From contig JBOZIK010000001.1 of NCBI GenBank assembly GCA_051453625.1, positions 268,391,182 through 268,443,771 of the forward strand: a DNA stretch of 52,590 nucleotides. Reading direction: 5' to 3'. Below the pieces are notes generated by a model. That model was not told the DNA's origin and searched no databases. It worked only from the letters and a program-made list of their open reading frames with translations. The stretch is from Welwitschia mirabilis (lineage: Eukaryota; Gnetophyta; Gnetopsida; Welwitschiales). Positions 23,261-34,800 of this stretch are shown here, piece after piece (positions within the stretch are counted from its first letter, which is position 1; each line of letters starts with the position of its first letter). Made by a program: the position numbers and the translations under genes.

Positions 23261-23680
23261 CTATTTAGTAAGACTAAGAAGCTTCTTAACATTTAACTTA
23301 AGACATGGATTTTCATCAAAAAAGTAAGGATTTTTCCAATTTAAGACTCCAACAAATACCAAATCATATTTTTCAGAAGTAGAAGGCAATGTGGAATTGT
23401 AGGTAAAATAAAGGATGATATTTTGATTTTTACTTGAAAACATGAGTGAGGGATGAAGGAACATTTTGGATAGGATTAAACTCTTCAAGTCTAATTACTT
23501 TATGGGACGCAATAAGTCTATCCTTCATTTGATTTTTTTAAATCTCTATAAATTCTTTTTTATCCTCCTTTTCCTCATTATTTGAATCATCATCTTGTTG
23601 CATATCATCATTCTCTAAATTATTAAATTCATCAAAAAGATTATAATGAGAAATGTGATCATTATCTTCATCACAGATTA
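23261..23680 (-). pseudogene. unrecognised frame of element C
   Basis: A mostly open minus-strand frame. It starts with an acidic part rich in Asp, Glu and Asn (about 23680-23540), has a stop near 23535, continues SHKVIRLEEFN, and then gives the open stretch 23261-23488 with FTYNSTLPSTSEKYDLVFVG and NWKNPYFFDENPCLKLN. I recognise no domain. It follows directly on the gag remnant, where A and B have their gag end, but it does not align with theirs. It could be a diverged gag tail or captured sequence. Confidence 0.45.
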
Positions 23681-23719
23681 AAAATTTTTTAGATTTTTTA
23701 TGAATTGATTCATCTCACT

Positions 23720-24427
23720 TATATTAGTTTTCTAATAATGAGTGGATGTTAGAAATATAATCCAGTATCTCTATACCATCATTTGATGAATTATCATACT
23801 CACTATTGTTGTCTTATTGTTGAGTTAAAAGTTCATTATCATTACTTTGGATTTTTTCTTTTTGACATTAGCCATCTAAATGTTCACCATCAAAATAAAA
23901 GTTATTACTATGTGCAGTAATTTTGGATTTTTTTTGTATTAATTTCAAGATATGATCTAGTCGACATAGTGATAGAGGATTGAGAATGTTGTGTTATAGG
24001 ATAATCTTAAGATAGTTAATTTTATAACATTGTTTATTAAAGTATTCCTACAATATTTGCAATGTTTTTATTGGTAGTTTCATGCATCTTCTTAAGTTCT
24101 TTGATTAAATCATGAAGTGAATTATCTTAGTTGATTAGATGGTTGGAAGAACTTAGTGGGTATAAGAAATCTATTTCTTCTTCATTTTTCTATGAAATGA
24201 GACTGAGGTATGCCAAATTATTTATGAAATGCCTCTCTAAATGAGCTAGGGACCCTAAAATGTTGAAAATTCTCAATAGTATTCCTACATAAAGGCTAAC
24301 AAGAAGAAGGGAAAAAATAAGGAGGTTGAAACAAGGAATGGATCCAATTCCTATTTTTAACATCATTTTTTATTAACCACTCTCTTTTTGCAAATATTTC
24401 ACATAATGTTCTTTTTCCATTATCCAT
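23720..24427 (-). pseudogene. element C gag remnant
   Basis: Minus-strand ATG complementary to 24425-24427 opens MDNGKRTLCEIFAKREWLIK, then after stops and shifts LIKELKKMHETTNKNIANIV (about 24110-24040), matching EEVRKVQEKTNRNIENLVNM in element A. DGIEILDYISN near 23790 matches A's DVKILDSYNF. The gag core and the zinc knuckle seen in A and B are missing between these, so the gene is internally deleted as well as decayed. Confidence 0.65.
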
Positions 24428-24909
24428 AAAATATAAGTTTCCTTTTTTTTAATAAAATATTATTTTACTATTATCCATAGAGATAGATGATAAGAATGGA
24501 ATAAGAATAATTAATTTAAATAGTAAGAAAGCTAATTACTAGGATCTTATACAGTGCAAGGTGTAGACCAATCTAGATCAATATCATTAACCAAGCATTT
24601 ACCAATACCAAAAACATAAGATAAAAGAAAATTTTAGATGCGAATATCTAATAGAAAGTAGGTTTTAAGTGGTAGTCTTTAAGTTTACATATAAAATTAC
24701 TAATAACATGAGAAGGAAAACTTACAAAAATTAAAATGAAAGAAATCCCAGAAAACTAATTAATATTTAAGCTAAGGTCAAAAATAGAAAATAAAAGATA
24801 AACTAAGGGGGAAAAGAAACTATATGTATACATTCCATAAGTAAATAACTTGAAATTAAATCATCTATCTATGCAATGAGGTTCAACCTTTCAAACTCCC
24901 TTGAACTCC

Positions 24910-24927
24910 TCCCTAGGAATGACACCA
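24910..24927 (-). other. primer-binding site of element C
   Basis: The minus strand reads TGGTGTCATTCCTAGGGA, a decayed form of the TGGCGCC-type site also used by A and B. It lies three bases inside the LTR at 24931. Confidence 0.75.
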
Positions 24928-24930
24928 ATT

Positions 24931-26699
24931 TGTTGGTATGTAAATCATGTGCTTTTCATCTTATCATCAATTAATGATCTTTAAGGATAATTTGCAATGT
25001 TAAGAAACTAACATACAGAAAACATACTAGTATAGGATCATCCCAAGTGTTTTACTCTAGAGAGGAATTCAAAAGTATGTCTAGAAAATTATTGTAACAA
25101 AAAATGATTCCTAATCTAAATTTTAGAATGATAAATAAAAATGAAAAGATGATATGAGATGCACTGAATGAATGAAAAATACAAATATGAGATGCAATAA
25201 TACATGAAAATACTAACCAATTTCACCAACTCATTATTATCAAAGTTGGCCCTCGTATACTATATTAGAGACCATAATTAACTCTATGTAATTAACCTGA
25301 TTCTAACATAACATATGAAGAAAATAAGACAAAAATTTAAAATAACACTCCAATAAATATCCTAATAATTAAAGTGTCCACATCCTCTTATAAAGCAAAA
25401 AATTCTCCATGAATAAGAGACAACCTAATACCAAGAAATTCCTCCTTTATAACTAGGATGGATTCCTTACCCAAAATGCTTCAATATCATAAGCAATTTT
25501 GATGTAGTAAAGATGAGAAATGAGAGACCTAACGGGGATATTTATATCTTTAGGCTTAATGGTTATGGTAGCCAAATATTAATAATAGACTAGAAGTAAT
25601 CATATTAATGATTTCATAAATGATAGAGTCTATTTTACATTCATTAGTGTTGTCGTTCACTTGGTTGTCATCTAGATAATAGGATGGAGAACATTAATCT
25701 TCTTTTCTAATAGCTTCTTACCTTTCATATGGCTTCTTAGAAAAATCAATTAGTGTCATTCACTTGGATGTCATTCAAATAATAGGGTGGAAGGTTATTA
25801 ATTATGAAGTTATGACTATGTTTCTTCTATTATTGCTAGTCATCTTTAGGTGTTGTCTAGATGACTAAAAGGATGATAGGTTTCTAAAGTCTCCTCTACT
25901 TGCTTTACTCATAACTAACTTTCATCTTAGCATATAAATCTTTCTCCTACTATAATTAGTCTTTCTTCATCTTTTACAAGTAGACTAATTAATATTAAGT
26001 ATTATCTTAAACTTGATTATGATCTTTAAGTTAATTAACACATTTCTATATCTTCTAAAGGAGATAAATTTTATGGTAAACTCTATCATATTCTAGGGTC
26101 ATTTTCAAAATATGTTTTAGCTTTAAAAATGGTTGTTATCCTCTTGAGTATCATTCAGATAACATAGTAGATTACAATTAATAAAAAGTTAATTTCTTTA
26201 TTTATTGATTAGTATAGTCATCTGCATAGTATCATTTTGACTATGATCTAGGTGGCTAAGTGGATGATAGCTATAATAAGTCCTACAATAACTACTATAG
26301 TGATCTTGCTATGGACGATGCATTATTCTCATTCAAATAATTTCTAGCCATCATCTTTTAGTTCAAGATTAGCTTCTTAGGCTTTAAAGCATCAGAAGAA
26401 ACTTTAAGAGCATCTAATTTGAGTATATTCATCCTAATCAAGTATCCCAATAATAGCTAAAACATTTTAATGGTATTACATTCCATTATTATCTCTTCAT
26501 TTAGAATTAAGAACTTTATCTTGAATGTAACATATCCCAAAAATCATTGATAGATGGTTAGAAATGTGAGAAAATAATCATTTCTTATTTATCACAATGA
26601 CTGGTCCACTTCTCTACTTAATTAATAAAAAACCTAATAAAATAGACCTGTAACATACTTTAAACATGATGTTAAATATTACCAATTTGACTCTCAACA
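24931..26699 (-). mobile_element. 5' LTR of element C
   Basis: On the minus strand it begins TGTTGAGAGTCAAATTGG and ends ACATACCAACA, so its ends form the inverted repeat TGTTG/CAACA; length 1769 bp. It carries several GTCATC...GGATGA pairs (near 25665-25695, 25765-25795, 25845-25890) and a TATA box. Confidence 0.85.
25539..25546 (-). promoter_or_regulatory. candidate TATA box of element C LTR
   Basis: The minus strand reads AGATATAAATATCCCCG, about 1150 bp into the LTR. Position within a long LTR is plausible; no other evidence. Confidence 0.45.
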
Positions 26700-27044
26700 A
26701 CCATCCAATATCCAATATGTTTTAAATGATCATAAAGTTGTATCTTTAAAGTCATGTAAAATTAAGTCAATCAAATTTTTAGAAAACACCATCTATCATG
26801 ATGAAGAGAGTGAAACCACTACCAAGAGCATAAGGATCCATAAAATAAAGTTAAATCATGATCAACTAACACTCTATTGGAGTTACCATAGATACTATAT
26901 CATACCTCCAAAGGATCCTCTTAGGAATATTTATCCTAATGTGATTATGTAAGGACATCATGATTTTTTTTTACTTTTCTTTTATGGGTATATAATATTG
27001 ATATTGTTCCAATTTACTTGAATCTTCTTTTGTTCTTATTCCAA
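26700..27044. other. unassigned DNA between elements C and G
   Basis: Nothing recognised on either strand. If the C-rich tract at 27045-27076 is element G's polypurine tract, this would be part of G's 3' LTR, into or beside which C inserted. Confidence 0.4.
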
Positions 27045-27076
27045 CCCCCCACCTCCCTTCCCCTTCCCACCACCCC
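27045..27076 (-). other. G-rich purine tract, candidate polypurine tract of element G and G-quadruplex motif
   Basis: On the plus strand five runs of three or more C (27045-50, 27055-57, 27060-63, 27066-68, 27073-76) are separated by 2-4 bases. The minus strand therefore has five G runs, enough for a quadruplex, and is almost all purine. It lies downstream of element G's pol on G's strand, where a polypurine tract is expected. Confidence 0.55.
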
Positions 27077-28870
27077 AATTTTTTTAATCATCGATTAATT
27101 ATTGGAATGTTAAATTGTAAGACTCACAGTTGAAGATAAGTGTCAGATCTAACATGATTAATGCTAAGATAAAATAACATAATATATTAGAGGTCATAAA
27201 GATGTGAATGTCTTAAGATTAGATGAAATACAATTTTACCATCATGAGTGCCCTAAGGTATAAAATTACTTTTATGAAAGTGCAAATTTAGTTTAGCATA
27301 AGATCAAGTAAATGTATGGTCAAATAAAGAAATCATTTTAACTATGAGATCTTAATAATAAATCATTTAGATAAAGGTGCATGAAAGAGCTATCTTGCGA
27401 TGAATAGGGTCTTCCTACTCAATTACTTCTATCATGCCAAAGGTATGTTGATAATTATTAAAATAATCTTAACTATCATATATTAATTCTAAGTTTTTCT
27501 TAGCATCTAAATCAAGAATCTTAGCAAAGCCATTCAATATGTACTTCTCTTTAAGATAAAGATCTAGCCATTTGAAAGTTGAATTGTTATAAAGATGTAC
27601 CCAAGTATCATATAATGAGATTAGTTTATTAAACTTAAAGAATGAAAAACAAAGTTGTAAAAGAAAAAAATTTGTAAGAATTAAAAAAAGACTTTTAAAA
27701 TAATGCTAGTTTTATTTCCTCTTTTTTTAAAAAAAAAGTAAATAAATGAATTCAAGGCAAAGGTTGATAATAAAATAAAGAAGGAGTAAGCTATGAAGAG
27801 ATGGAAAACACAAAGGAATGATAAAAANNNNNNNNNNNNNNNNNNNNNNNNNNNNNNNNNNNNNNNNNNNNNNNNNNNNNNNNNNNNNNNNNNNNNNNNN
27901 NNNNNNNNNNNNNNNNNNNNNNNNNNNTTAAAAAAAAGTGAATAAATGAATTCAAGGCAAAGGTTGATAATAAAATAAAGAAGGATTAAGCTATGAAGAG
28001 ATGGAAAACACAAATGAATGATAAAAACTAAATGAGGAGTGGACAAGGTAAAGCGTGTTACTATTAAGTAGAACAATGGGTGTGTTACATGAAAAAGTAA
28101 CACAAAATGGCTTATTTAAAGGTCTAAGTTATTAGGGTGAAATGACTTTATTTGTCATAACGTAAGTCAACTTGGTATATGATATTATCATTCTATTCAT
28201 TAAATGGAATTTCATTAGGTTGAACATTGATAGTGGAAAATTGAAAAATGTAGTAAATGGAAGGGTCTGCACTAGGGATATGGGATAGACATCTATTTTG
28301 ATAATTAGCTATTGATCAAATGATCTCTTATACTAGTTCCATCATGATGTGTAAAATACAAACAAATGAACCAAGTGTGAAACCTACATGACATATGCAT
28401 AAAAAACCATGCTATTATATGTGAATAATGACTAAATATGTGCATGTCACATTTCCTTTTATGAAACTATATGAAATAGTAAATGCATGAAATGGACAAT
28501 TGATTAATAATTTATGATAAATTAATGACATGTAAATTGAATTTTTCATTGATAGTGTGATTGGAAATTAAAAAAATTATTAGTTCTTTTTCCTTAATGT
28601 TGTCTATATTTTTGAGTTTATATGTTTATTTCTAAAAGTTTTGTGAAATGATGTATGATCCTAACTAATTTGGTGAAAACTTTAAAGTTTTCTTACTTAA
28701 AGTTTATTTTAAAATAAGGTTACCTATGATATAATGTCATGAATTCACATGTTTTTTATATGTGTCACTTACTCATTTTTGGTAGAGTTGCATATGTTGT
28801 AGTACTTTTATCTTTTGTTCATCCATTATTTCTCACTGAGCAAGTTGTATTTATTTTTTAACACTAGATA
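27077..28870 (-). other. element G region downstream of integrase
   Basis: AT-rich with no recognised domain. A 100-base N run (27828-27927) is flanked by two near-identical copies of about 100 bp with three differences, so the sequence is probably duplicated by assembly. Confidence 0.5.
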
Positions 28871-28879
28871 ATTTAAGAT

Positions 28880-29560
28880 CTTTAATCAAATATTTTAAGG
28901 TAGAAATATAAATTCGCATTGGTAAAATGGCTTTGATACCATAAAATAGTTGAAATAGGGTTGTTCTTGTAGCATGTTTTGCTATAGTATGATAGGCTCG
29001 CAATGCAAAAGGTAATTTTTCATGACATAATTTTGGATTTCTTTGTAGTCATTTCTTGAGATAATTTATGATCACTTTATGCATAGCCTCATCTTATTCA
29101 TTTTCTTGAGGATAAACATGAAGTAAAAAATGAATGTTTATTTCAAATTTCTTTAGGAAATTTTTCAATTTGTGGATTTAAATTATAAATCATTCTTAGT
29201 GATAATGATATAAGGCATACCAAATATTGTAATGATGTGATCTAGATAAAATGTTTGTATTTGTTTTATTGTTTTTTAGCATAAAGGTACTATTTCTGCT
29301 CATTTCAAAAAGTATTTAATTATTATGAGAATGTATGCATGTTTTTTAGATGAAGTTGCCATAACTAGACTAATTAAATCCATGCTCCATTTTCTAAAAA
29401 CCCAAATAAAATAAAATGGAAAATGATTAGTAGGTTGTTGATATGCCCTAGGTGAAAAGATGTGATAAGTCTAACATGTTTTCATCATTTAAAATAGCCA
29501 TCATTTATGGTTTCCTAGAAGTAACTTGATCTTATGACTTGGGTTTGTAGTGATTTTTTC
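28880..29560 (-). pseudogene. element G integrase, decayed
   Basis: Minus-strand integrase core. WSMDLISLVMATSSKKHAYI (about 29390-29330) holds the first catalytic Asp. FGMPYIIITKNDL (about 29215) is the place of the second, where the DN pair reads KN. YPQENE followed by a stop and DEAMHKVI (about 29115-29075) keeps the catalytic Glu region. HEKLPFALRAYHTIAKHATR and LFYGIKAILPMRIY follow (about 29020-28905), the typical end of the core in Tat elements. Several stops and a lost active-site residue make it inactive. Confidence 0.8.
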
Positions 29561-30089
29561 CCTTAGTGGAAACCATGTAAACTATCATGTCCTTCCTTTA
29601 GGATATAAGTAGCTTCACTTGATCTTAGACATCTTAGTAAGATATTATTATTTGAATTTTTATGTAATTAATTTTAGATCATTGTAAAGCATGTGTCTTG
29701 ATCTCAAAAAGTTTGTATTTGTAAGGATGTAAAACTTTCTAGTAATCTTTGATAAATGAGAAAGTTTACTATTGTGTTATACCATTTATTATTCATCTTA
29801 GAATTATTTAGTTTATTTACCTCACCTTGTGGTAATTTTAAATGAGTAATTATTAGTCATTCATTGATAAAATTTTGATTTAGATTAGTACACATGATGT
29901 AATGTTTGAAAGATGGATTTCTAAACCAAGTCTAAGAAACATTTGTAAGATAATTAATAAATTAATTTTTATTTCTATGAATGGCTAGAATTTCATAATG
30001 ATCAAAGGTATAAAGTATCGTTTTCACCCTCTTTAGGTAAAAACTTAAAACTCTTGACCTTCCTTTATATTCACCTAGCACTTCTTTAA

Positions 30090-30330
30090 TCATTAATTAT
30101 GAAAACCAGCTTGAACCGCTAGTGTAATTCCTCTTGATAAGGCTTCATATTTAGGTATGTTATTTTTATAATAAAAATTCAACTTAATGGAGAATGGCAA
30201 ATTTATTTTATTATTAAAAATAAAAACTACAATTGTATAGCCATCATTTTCATTTGATGCACCACCAAAAACCATTAACGCATTATATTTTCTTTTAATT
30301 TTAATGATATGGATTTCTTCATTAGGGAAT
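30090..30330 (-). pseudogene. element G second RNase H (archaeal type), decayed
   Basis: The open minus-strand frame 30093-30275 reads MVFGGASNENDGYTIVVFIF, then LPFSIKLNFYYKNNIPKYEA, LSRGITLAVQAG. In Tat-lineage elements this domain reads like FDGASN...GVVLVSP...FSVKLNF...NNMAEYEA. The first catalytic Asp (FDGAS) is Gly here (FGGAS) while the Glu in YEA survives. This domain type is known only from this plant Ty3/gypsy branch and supports the lineage call. Confidence 0.8.
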
Positions 30331-30960
30331 TGATTATATTTACTTGAGGTTTTACCTTCAACTTCTACTAGTAGATATCTTATTTTTTTAGCTATAAATT
30401 TACCTTTAATTAATTTTTAAGCCTAAAATTCTAAGTTAAATTCAACAAGAATCAATGCCCACTTTATTAAATATGTATTGCTAGTACAATATTCAAGGAG
30501 ATGTTTCAGATTATTGGTTATAATCATTATGTTTATCATCATGTAATGATGAAACTTTGATGAATCAAAAACTATAATTCAAACATGCATTTTTTGCATT
30601 AGTGTAATTTTTATCATATTAATGTAATGTTGATCTCAATGTAATTCATCTCATTGGAATATCATTTCACTAATTAAGAATAGTACATAAGCTAAGTAAA
30701 GGTAAAAAGGTTGAGCATGCTTGGATGAACTTAGAGCAATGATAGATATTAAATATGTCTTGATTATATCCAAAGCCTTTTGACAATATTCATAACCTTT
30801 AAACTAGTTATCTTTCTAAAGAAGATGCATAAATGGTTCACATCAATCCATCAAGGTTGAAATAAATCAACATATTGCTTGTAGTCTATCTTAGAGGCTG
30901 TATAGTTCTTTTAAATTGTATGGTAATGGCATATAGATTATTGCTTTAATTTTTTAGGTT
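30330..30960 (-). pseudogene. element G RNase H and connection, decayed
   Basis: Between RT and the second RNase H the minus strand keeps scattered segments of a gypsy RNase H: NNLKHLLEYCTSNTYLIKWA and LILVEFNLEF (about 30510-30420), then KLIKGKFIAKKI and the linker YLLVEVEGKTSSKYNQFP. The catalytic DAS motif cannot be recognised. Stops are frequent. Confidence 0.65.
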
Positions 30961-30969
30961 CAATTTACA

Positions 30970-31600
30970 TTTCTCTTTTTAATACCATGAAACCTAAGAG
31001 CTTTCCTGATGGTACAACAAAAACAAATTTATTTGGGACTAATTATAAGTTGTATTAACTTACTTATTTGAAAAGTTATTTTAAATTACTTGGATGATTG
31101 ACTACTAATTTTGATTTGATCATTATATCATCAACATTTATCTTCTACATTGTGATGTATCATGTTATGGAATATGTGCGTCATCTCTTATTATTGTATT
31201 TCACTAGCATTTTTTAATCCAAAAGGCATCATGACATAATAAAAAGGACCCCAGGATGTGATAAACATTATTTTAGTTAATCCTTAGGGTTAACAAATAC
31301 TTGATTCTAATTTGAATAATCATCCATGAATGATAAAAGGTTATAACTAGCTATGTTATAAACTAGGATGTTGCTATTTGGTAAATGGTAATCATCTTTG
31401 AAAGTTACCTTATTTAAATCATGGTAATCAATAAAAATCATAATTTAACAATTCTTCTTTGGAGTAACTACCATATTTGACAACTGATCTGAGTAATCTA
31501 CTAGTTAAATGAAACTACTAGTCAGAAAACATTCTAAATTATATGTGACTTTTAACCCAAGATAAGTTTTAAGTCTCCTAATCTTCTATTTCACTGAGGT
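30970..31600 (-). pseudogene. element G reverse transcriptase, decayed
   Basis: TSWGPFYYVMMPFGLKNAS (about 31260-31200) is the conserved WG.F.Y..MPFGLKNA block. NVDDIMIKSKLVVNHPSNLK (about 31145-31085) holds the catalytic box; both Asp remain while the preceding Tyr is Asn. VPNKFVFVVPSGKLLGFMV (about 31040-30985) is the primer-grip and thumb start. A frame break separates the palm block from the catalytic box. Upstream fingers motifs are poorly kept. Confidence 0.8.
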
Positions 31601-32284
31601 TCAATTTGATTTCAAAATTATATTATGTATAACAATTAACACATTGATGCCTAGCATACTCTTATGATGTTAAGTAAAGATGCATTTGTTGGATGACAAT
31701 GCACTTTTGAGTTTTGATTTGACTTGTTGTAATAAATAATAATTATATTTGAGCAAATTTTCTTAATCATCAAGATCTACTTGAAAAATCTTATGTTTTA
31801 ACATCATGTTATTTTGGTAAAGATGATTTCATTTTTTTTTGAGATTTTATTATTTCATATGATTTTGCATTTTGATTTGTTTATTCTTCATTAAAGTAAA
31901 TATATGGCTTTTCTAAAGACTTGTTATAGCTAAAATCTATAAAATTAAAATTAGATTACCTTTAAACAAGGTGATTATCTAAGGGAACACATAAGGATGA
32001 CTTTAATGAAGTCTTCATCATGGGGTCCTATGAATAAAAAGACTAAAAATAAGAACCAAGGATTAATATTTTAAATGAAAACTAAATGAAAATGAATGTA
32101 GTAAACTACTATGACAAAAAGGTTTGAAAGAAAAACATAAAGTGTTCATAAATGATTTTTCATGTTTTTCATTACTTTTCTTTTTTTACTTTGTCTATGT
32201 TTTGGTTTTCTTTTGATTTAATATGAAAGAAAAAACCATGAGCTAATGAAAAACTTATTGGAAAGGATGGAGTCCATTCTGAAT

Positions 32285-32381
32285 NNNNNNNNNNNNNNNN
32301 NNNNNNNNNNNNNNNNNNNNNNNNNNNNNNNNNNNNNNNNNNNNNNNNNNNNNNNNNNNNNNNNNNNNNNNNNNNNNNNNN
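32285..32381. other. 97-base N run
   Basis: Flanks do not repeat each other. Falls between element G's RT and protease. Confidence 0.8.
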
Positions 32382-32439
32382 TATTAGGGGTGATGATGAA
32401 AAAGATGATTGAGATGCTACTTTGACATTTGCCACTATA

Positions 32440-32800
32440 TTATTCCTTTCTAATGGTAGTTTGATTTAATAAAATTTAATTTTTAATGAAATAATTATAT
32501 AACTTTTTGTATGTTCATAATCCAAGAATAACCTAGTAGTGAATTGAATGTTACATTATTGTCAATCACATGGATTTAGTGTCTTTAACTTTTTGAGCTA
32601 CCTCAACTAGTAACATGACTATTTTCCTAGATTTTTCTTCATAATCATGAAAAATCATAATCATTACACTCTGTGCAATTTAACAAATGTTATAAGTTGA
32701 GTTTGTTAAGACAATATTATTCAATTACATATAGTTTAGCCCCATAGTTGACAAAGTCCCTAACTGATTTAGTAGATATAATGTTTACTAAAATGTAGGT
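32440..32800 (-). pseudogene. element G aspartic protease, decayed
   Basis: The C-terminal half is recognisable as NNVTFNSLLGYSWIMNIQKV followed by a stop and KLNFI (about 32560-32470), equivalent to the S.LLGRPWIH...LHQKLKF pattern of Tat proteases. The active-site half upstream (SVRDFVNYGAKLYV near 32750) no longer shows a D[ST]G motif. It lies between gag and RT as expected. Confidence 0.65.
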
Positions 32801-33549
32801 TGGTTTAGTTATTATGAGATTTTAAGAAGTAGATAAAACTTCCTTAGGTTGGAATTTGATCACTTCTTAATTCTCATTACTCTTTTGAATGTTTACCTAC
32901 TTTAAGGTAGCTTCTTTTTTAAATAGTAATTTCAAGGTTAGTCATTTCTTATATAATGTCTTAAATGCTTGCCTATTAAGCTTAGATTTTTCAATTAATG
33001 AAGAAATATAATGATATACTTTCTTAAGTTTGAAGGCATGTGACTATGATTACACATTAACTTTAGGGGTAGTACAAGTTTAACTATGTTCCTTTTGAAT
33101 AAGTGCTTATAATTTTTGCTTGTTTTTGTGAATGATTTATTCTAAAAGATTTATAAATTAATTTTGTATGATAAAAATTACATAATAAGCATTATCGGTT
33201 TGAAGTACTACATTTTTCAGTGATTGTGATGTACAAGGTTAGAAAGAAAAAGGATTTTTGTAAATTTTTAAGTGTTCATTTGCAACAACAAGAATTGTGT
33301 TAAGTTTGATCTTTCTCTTGTTTTTAATGATGTCTTTAATGATATGTTTTAGATTGGAGCAATTCTTGGTGTATTGATACCTAATTTTATAGTATCCATA
33401 GTACTTTGACTAACTGTAACCATTAGGTTTTGCAAGATTTGGATCTTTTGATTTGATTAGAGCAATTGAATTACCTCCTTTTTCAATAAGGATGAAAGAA
33501 ATTTTGCTAATGATATATCTAACTTGTGAAATTCCTCTTAGATATTTAA

Positions 33550-34500
33550 GTCATATCATAAGTTTGGAACTTATTTTGATCCTGACTGTATTTCTATGTT
33601 GCATATGTTTATTATCGAGGTTGTGATTGTTACAGGATTTGTGCTTATTATGGATTTTTTATTGCTTGAGGATGTGGATAATAGGATTGTCCTGTAACTT
33701 TGGAATGAAAAAGCATGTAAAGGAACAAAAGATTGAACTGGCATTTGTGGCATGTGTTGATTACCCATTGGTTGAGGTAAATATATTAGTTAAGGAGGTT
33801 GATTAATGACTATGACATTTTTTGTATTATTTCCTTTGTTATTGTTGTTGTTGTTTCTTGCTAATTCACCCTATGATGAGTTGCAATATTTAATAGATTC
33901 TTTTTCTCTTTCTACAATTTTGATTCTCTTTGCTAATTTGACCACTTATTCAAATGTTTTAAATTATTGCATTTTTAAATGTTCAAGACTATATGGAATG
34001 CACAATTTGGTAGAGAGGTATAACATATTAGAATTTGTAATGGGGGTTTCTAGTTGTAATGAAATAACCCTCCATTATTATGTATAATCTTATACTATTT
34101 TACTAAATTGCTATCACATTTTAGTTAAGGTATCTAATGTCATTTATTTCATGATGTTAATGGAATAGTATTAAATGAATATTTCTAATAGTTGTTTCAA
34201 TCTTCTCATTAAATAGGCTGATATGTGATGNNNNNNNNNNATAGGTTGTGTTTTATTTAATGTTATACATATGACATATGATGGGATTGTCAATACCCAT
34301 GACCTCCTTAAAGTCTATCATTTTACTAGATGAAATTATTTTGTAGGGAATAGAAAGATGAATTGGTGTATTATTAAAGTTTTTGTCAAGGTAGTTCTTC
34401 TTATTGTGAAGGCCTTGTTTTATATCATTGATTACTTTCTTGATACTTATTAGATCTAGTTTAACAGCATTTCTTCTCATGATTCATTAATTTCTCAATG
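33550..34500 (-). pseudogene. element G gag, decayed
   Basis: The open stretch 34253-34480 gives SIKKVINDIKQGLHNKKNYL and, after a linker, PYKIISSSKMIDFKEVMGID, comparable with the start of Tat capsids (pattern PPKFKVPDF...Y.GT..P). It is followed by a Pro/Gln/Met-rich part (33571-33768, MGNQHMPQMPVQ). The ten-base N run at 34231-34240 falls in the capsid. No zinc knuckle is recognised. Confidence 0.6.
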
Positions 34501-34800
34501 GTTATTCCCCATCAATTAGATATTGGAATAGGCTATCATCATTGTAGTTCTTTTTTGAAGTTTGTAATTTGGACTTTTCTAGCTTTGCTATTTGTTTATA
34601 GTTACCTCATTCATTGATAAATTCATCAAGTTTATTATCCATTTGAAAGAAAGAGTCATTTGAGAAAACTTTTTTTTAAATTATTATCTATCAATTCTAG
34701 TCTTCTTATAGCTATTAATCTTACTCTTCTAGCAAGATGAACAAGATAGGCTTTCCAATAACTTCTATAATTAAGTATGGAAAAAAGTTGACTAGTGATT

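Larger units (their letters stand above)
21465..24930 (-). mobile_element. internal region of element C (Athila-like, gag only)
   Basis: About 3.5 kb between two related LTRs. At the primer-site end it has a leader and gag remnants; at the other end a purine-rich tract (AGTGGAAGATTA, complement of 21465-21476). I find no protease, RT, RNase H or integrase motifs in any minus-strand frame. The 21480-23240 part is AT-rich with nothing recognised. A full Athila internal region is about twice to three times this length, so C looks like a deletion derivative or a non-autonomous element. Confidence 0.7.
27045..34800 (-). mobile_element. Tat-lineage Ty3/gypsy element G, decayed
   Basis: Minus-strand element with gag (about 34500-33550), protease, RT, RNase H, a second archaeal-type RNase H, and integrase in that order. 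The second RNase H between RNase H and integrase is the mark of the Tat group (Ogre/Retand relatives). LTRs are not identified with confidence. Confidence 0.75.

Noticed and set aside
33806-34087. Plus-strand 93-codon frame with a hydrophobic start
   Set aside because: Lies opposite the minus-strand gag of element G; the Leu run comes from a TTG/TTC-rich complement of gag.
34231-34240. Ten-base N runs (also 41958-41967) as possible duplicated-overlap gaps
   Set aside because: Flanks of these two runs do not repeat each other, so they look like small true uncertainties.
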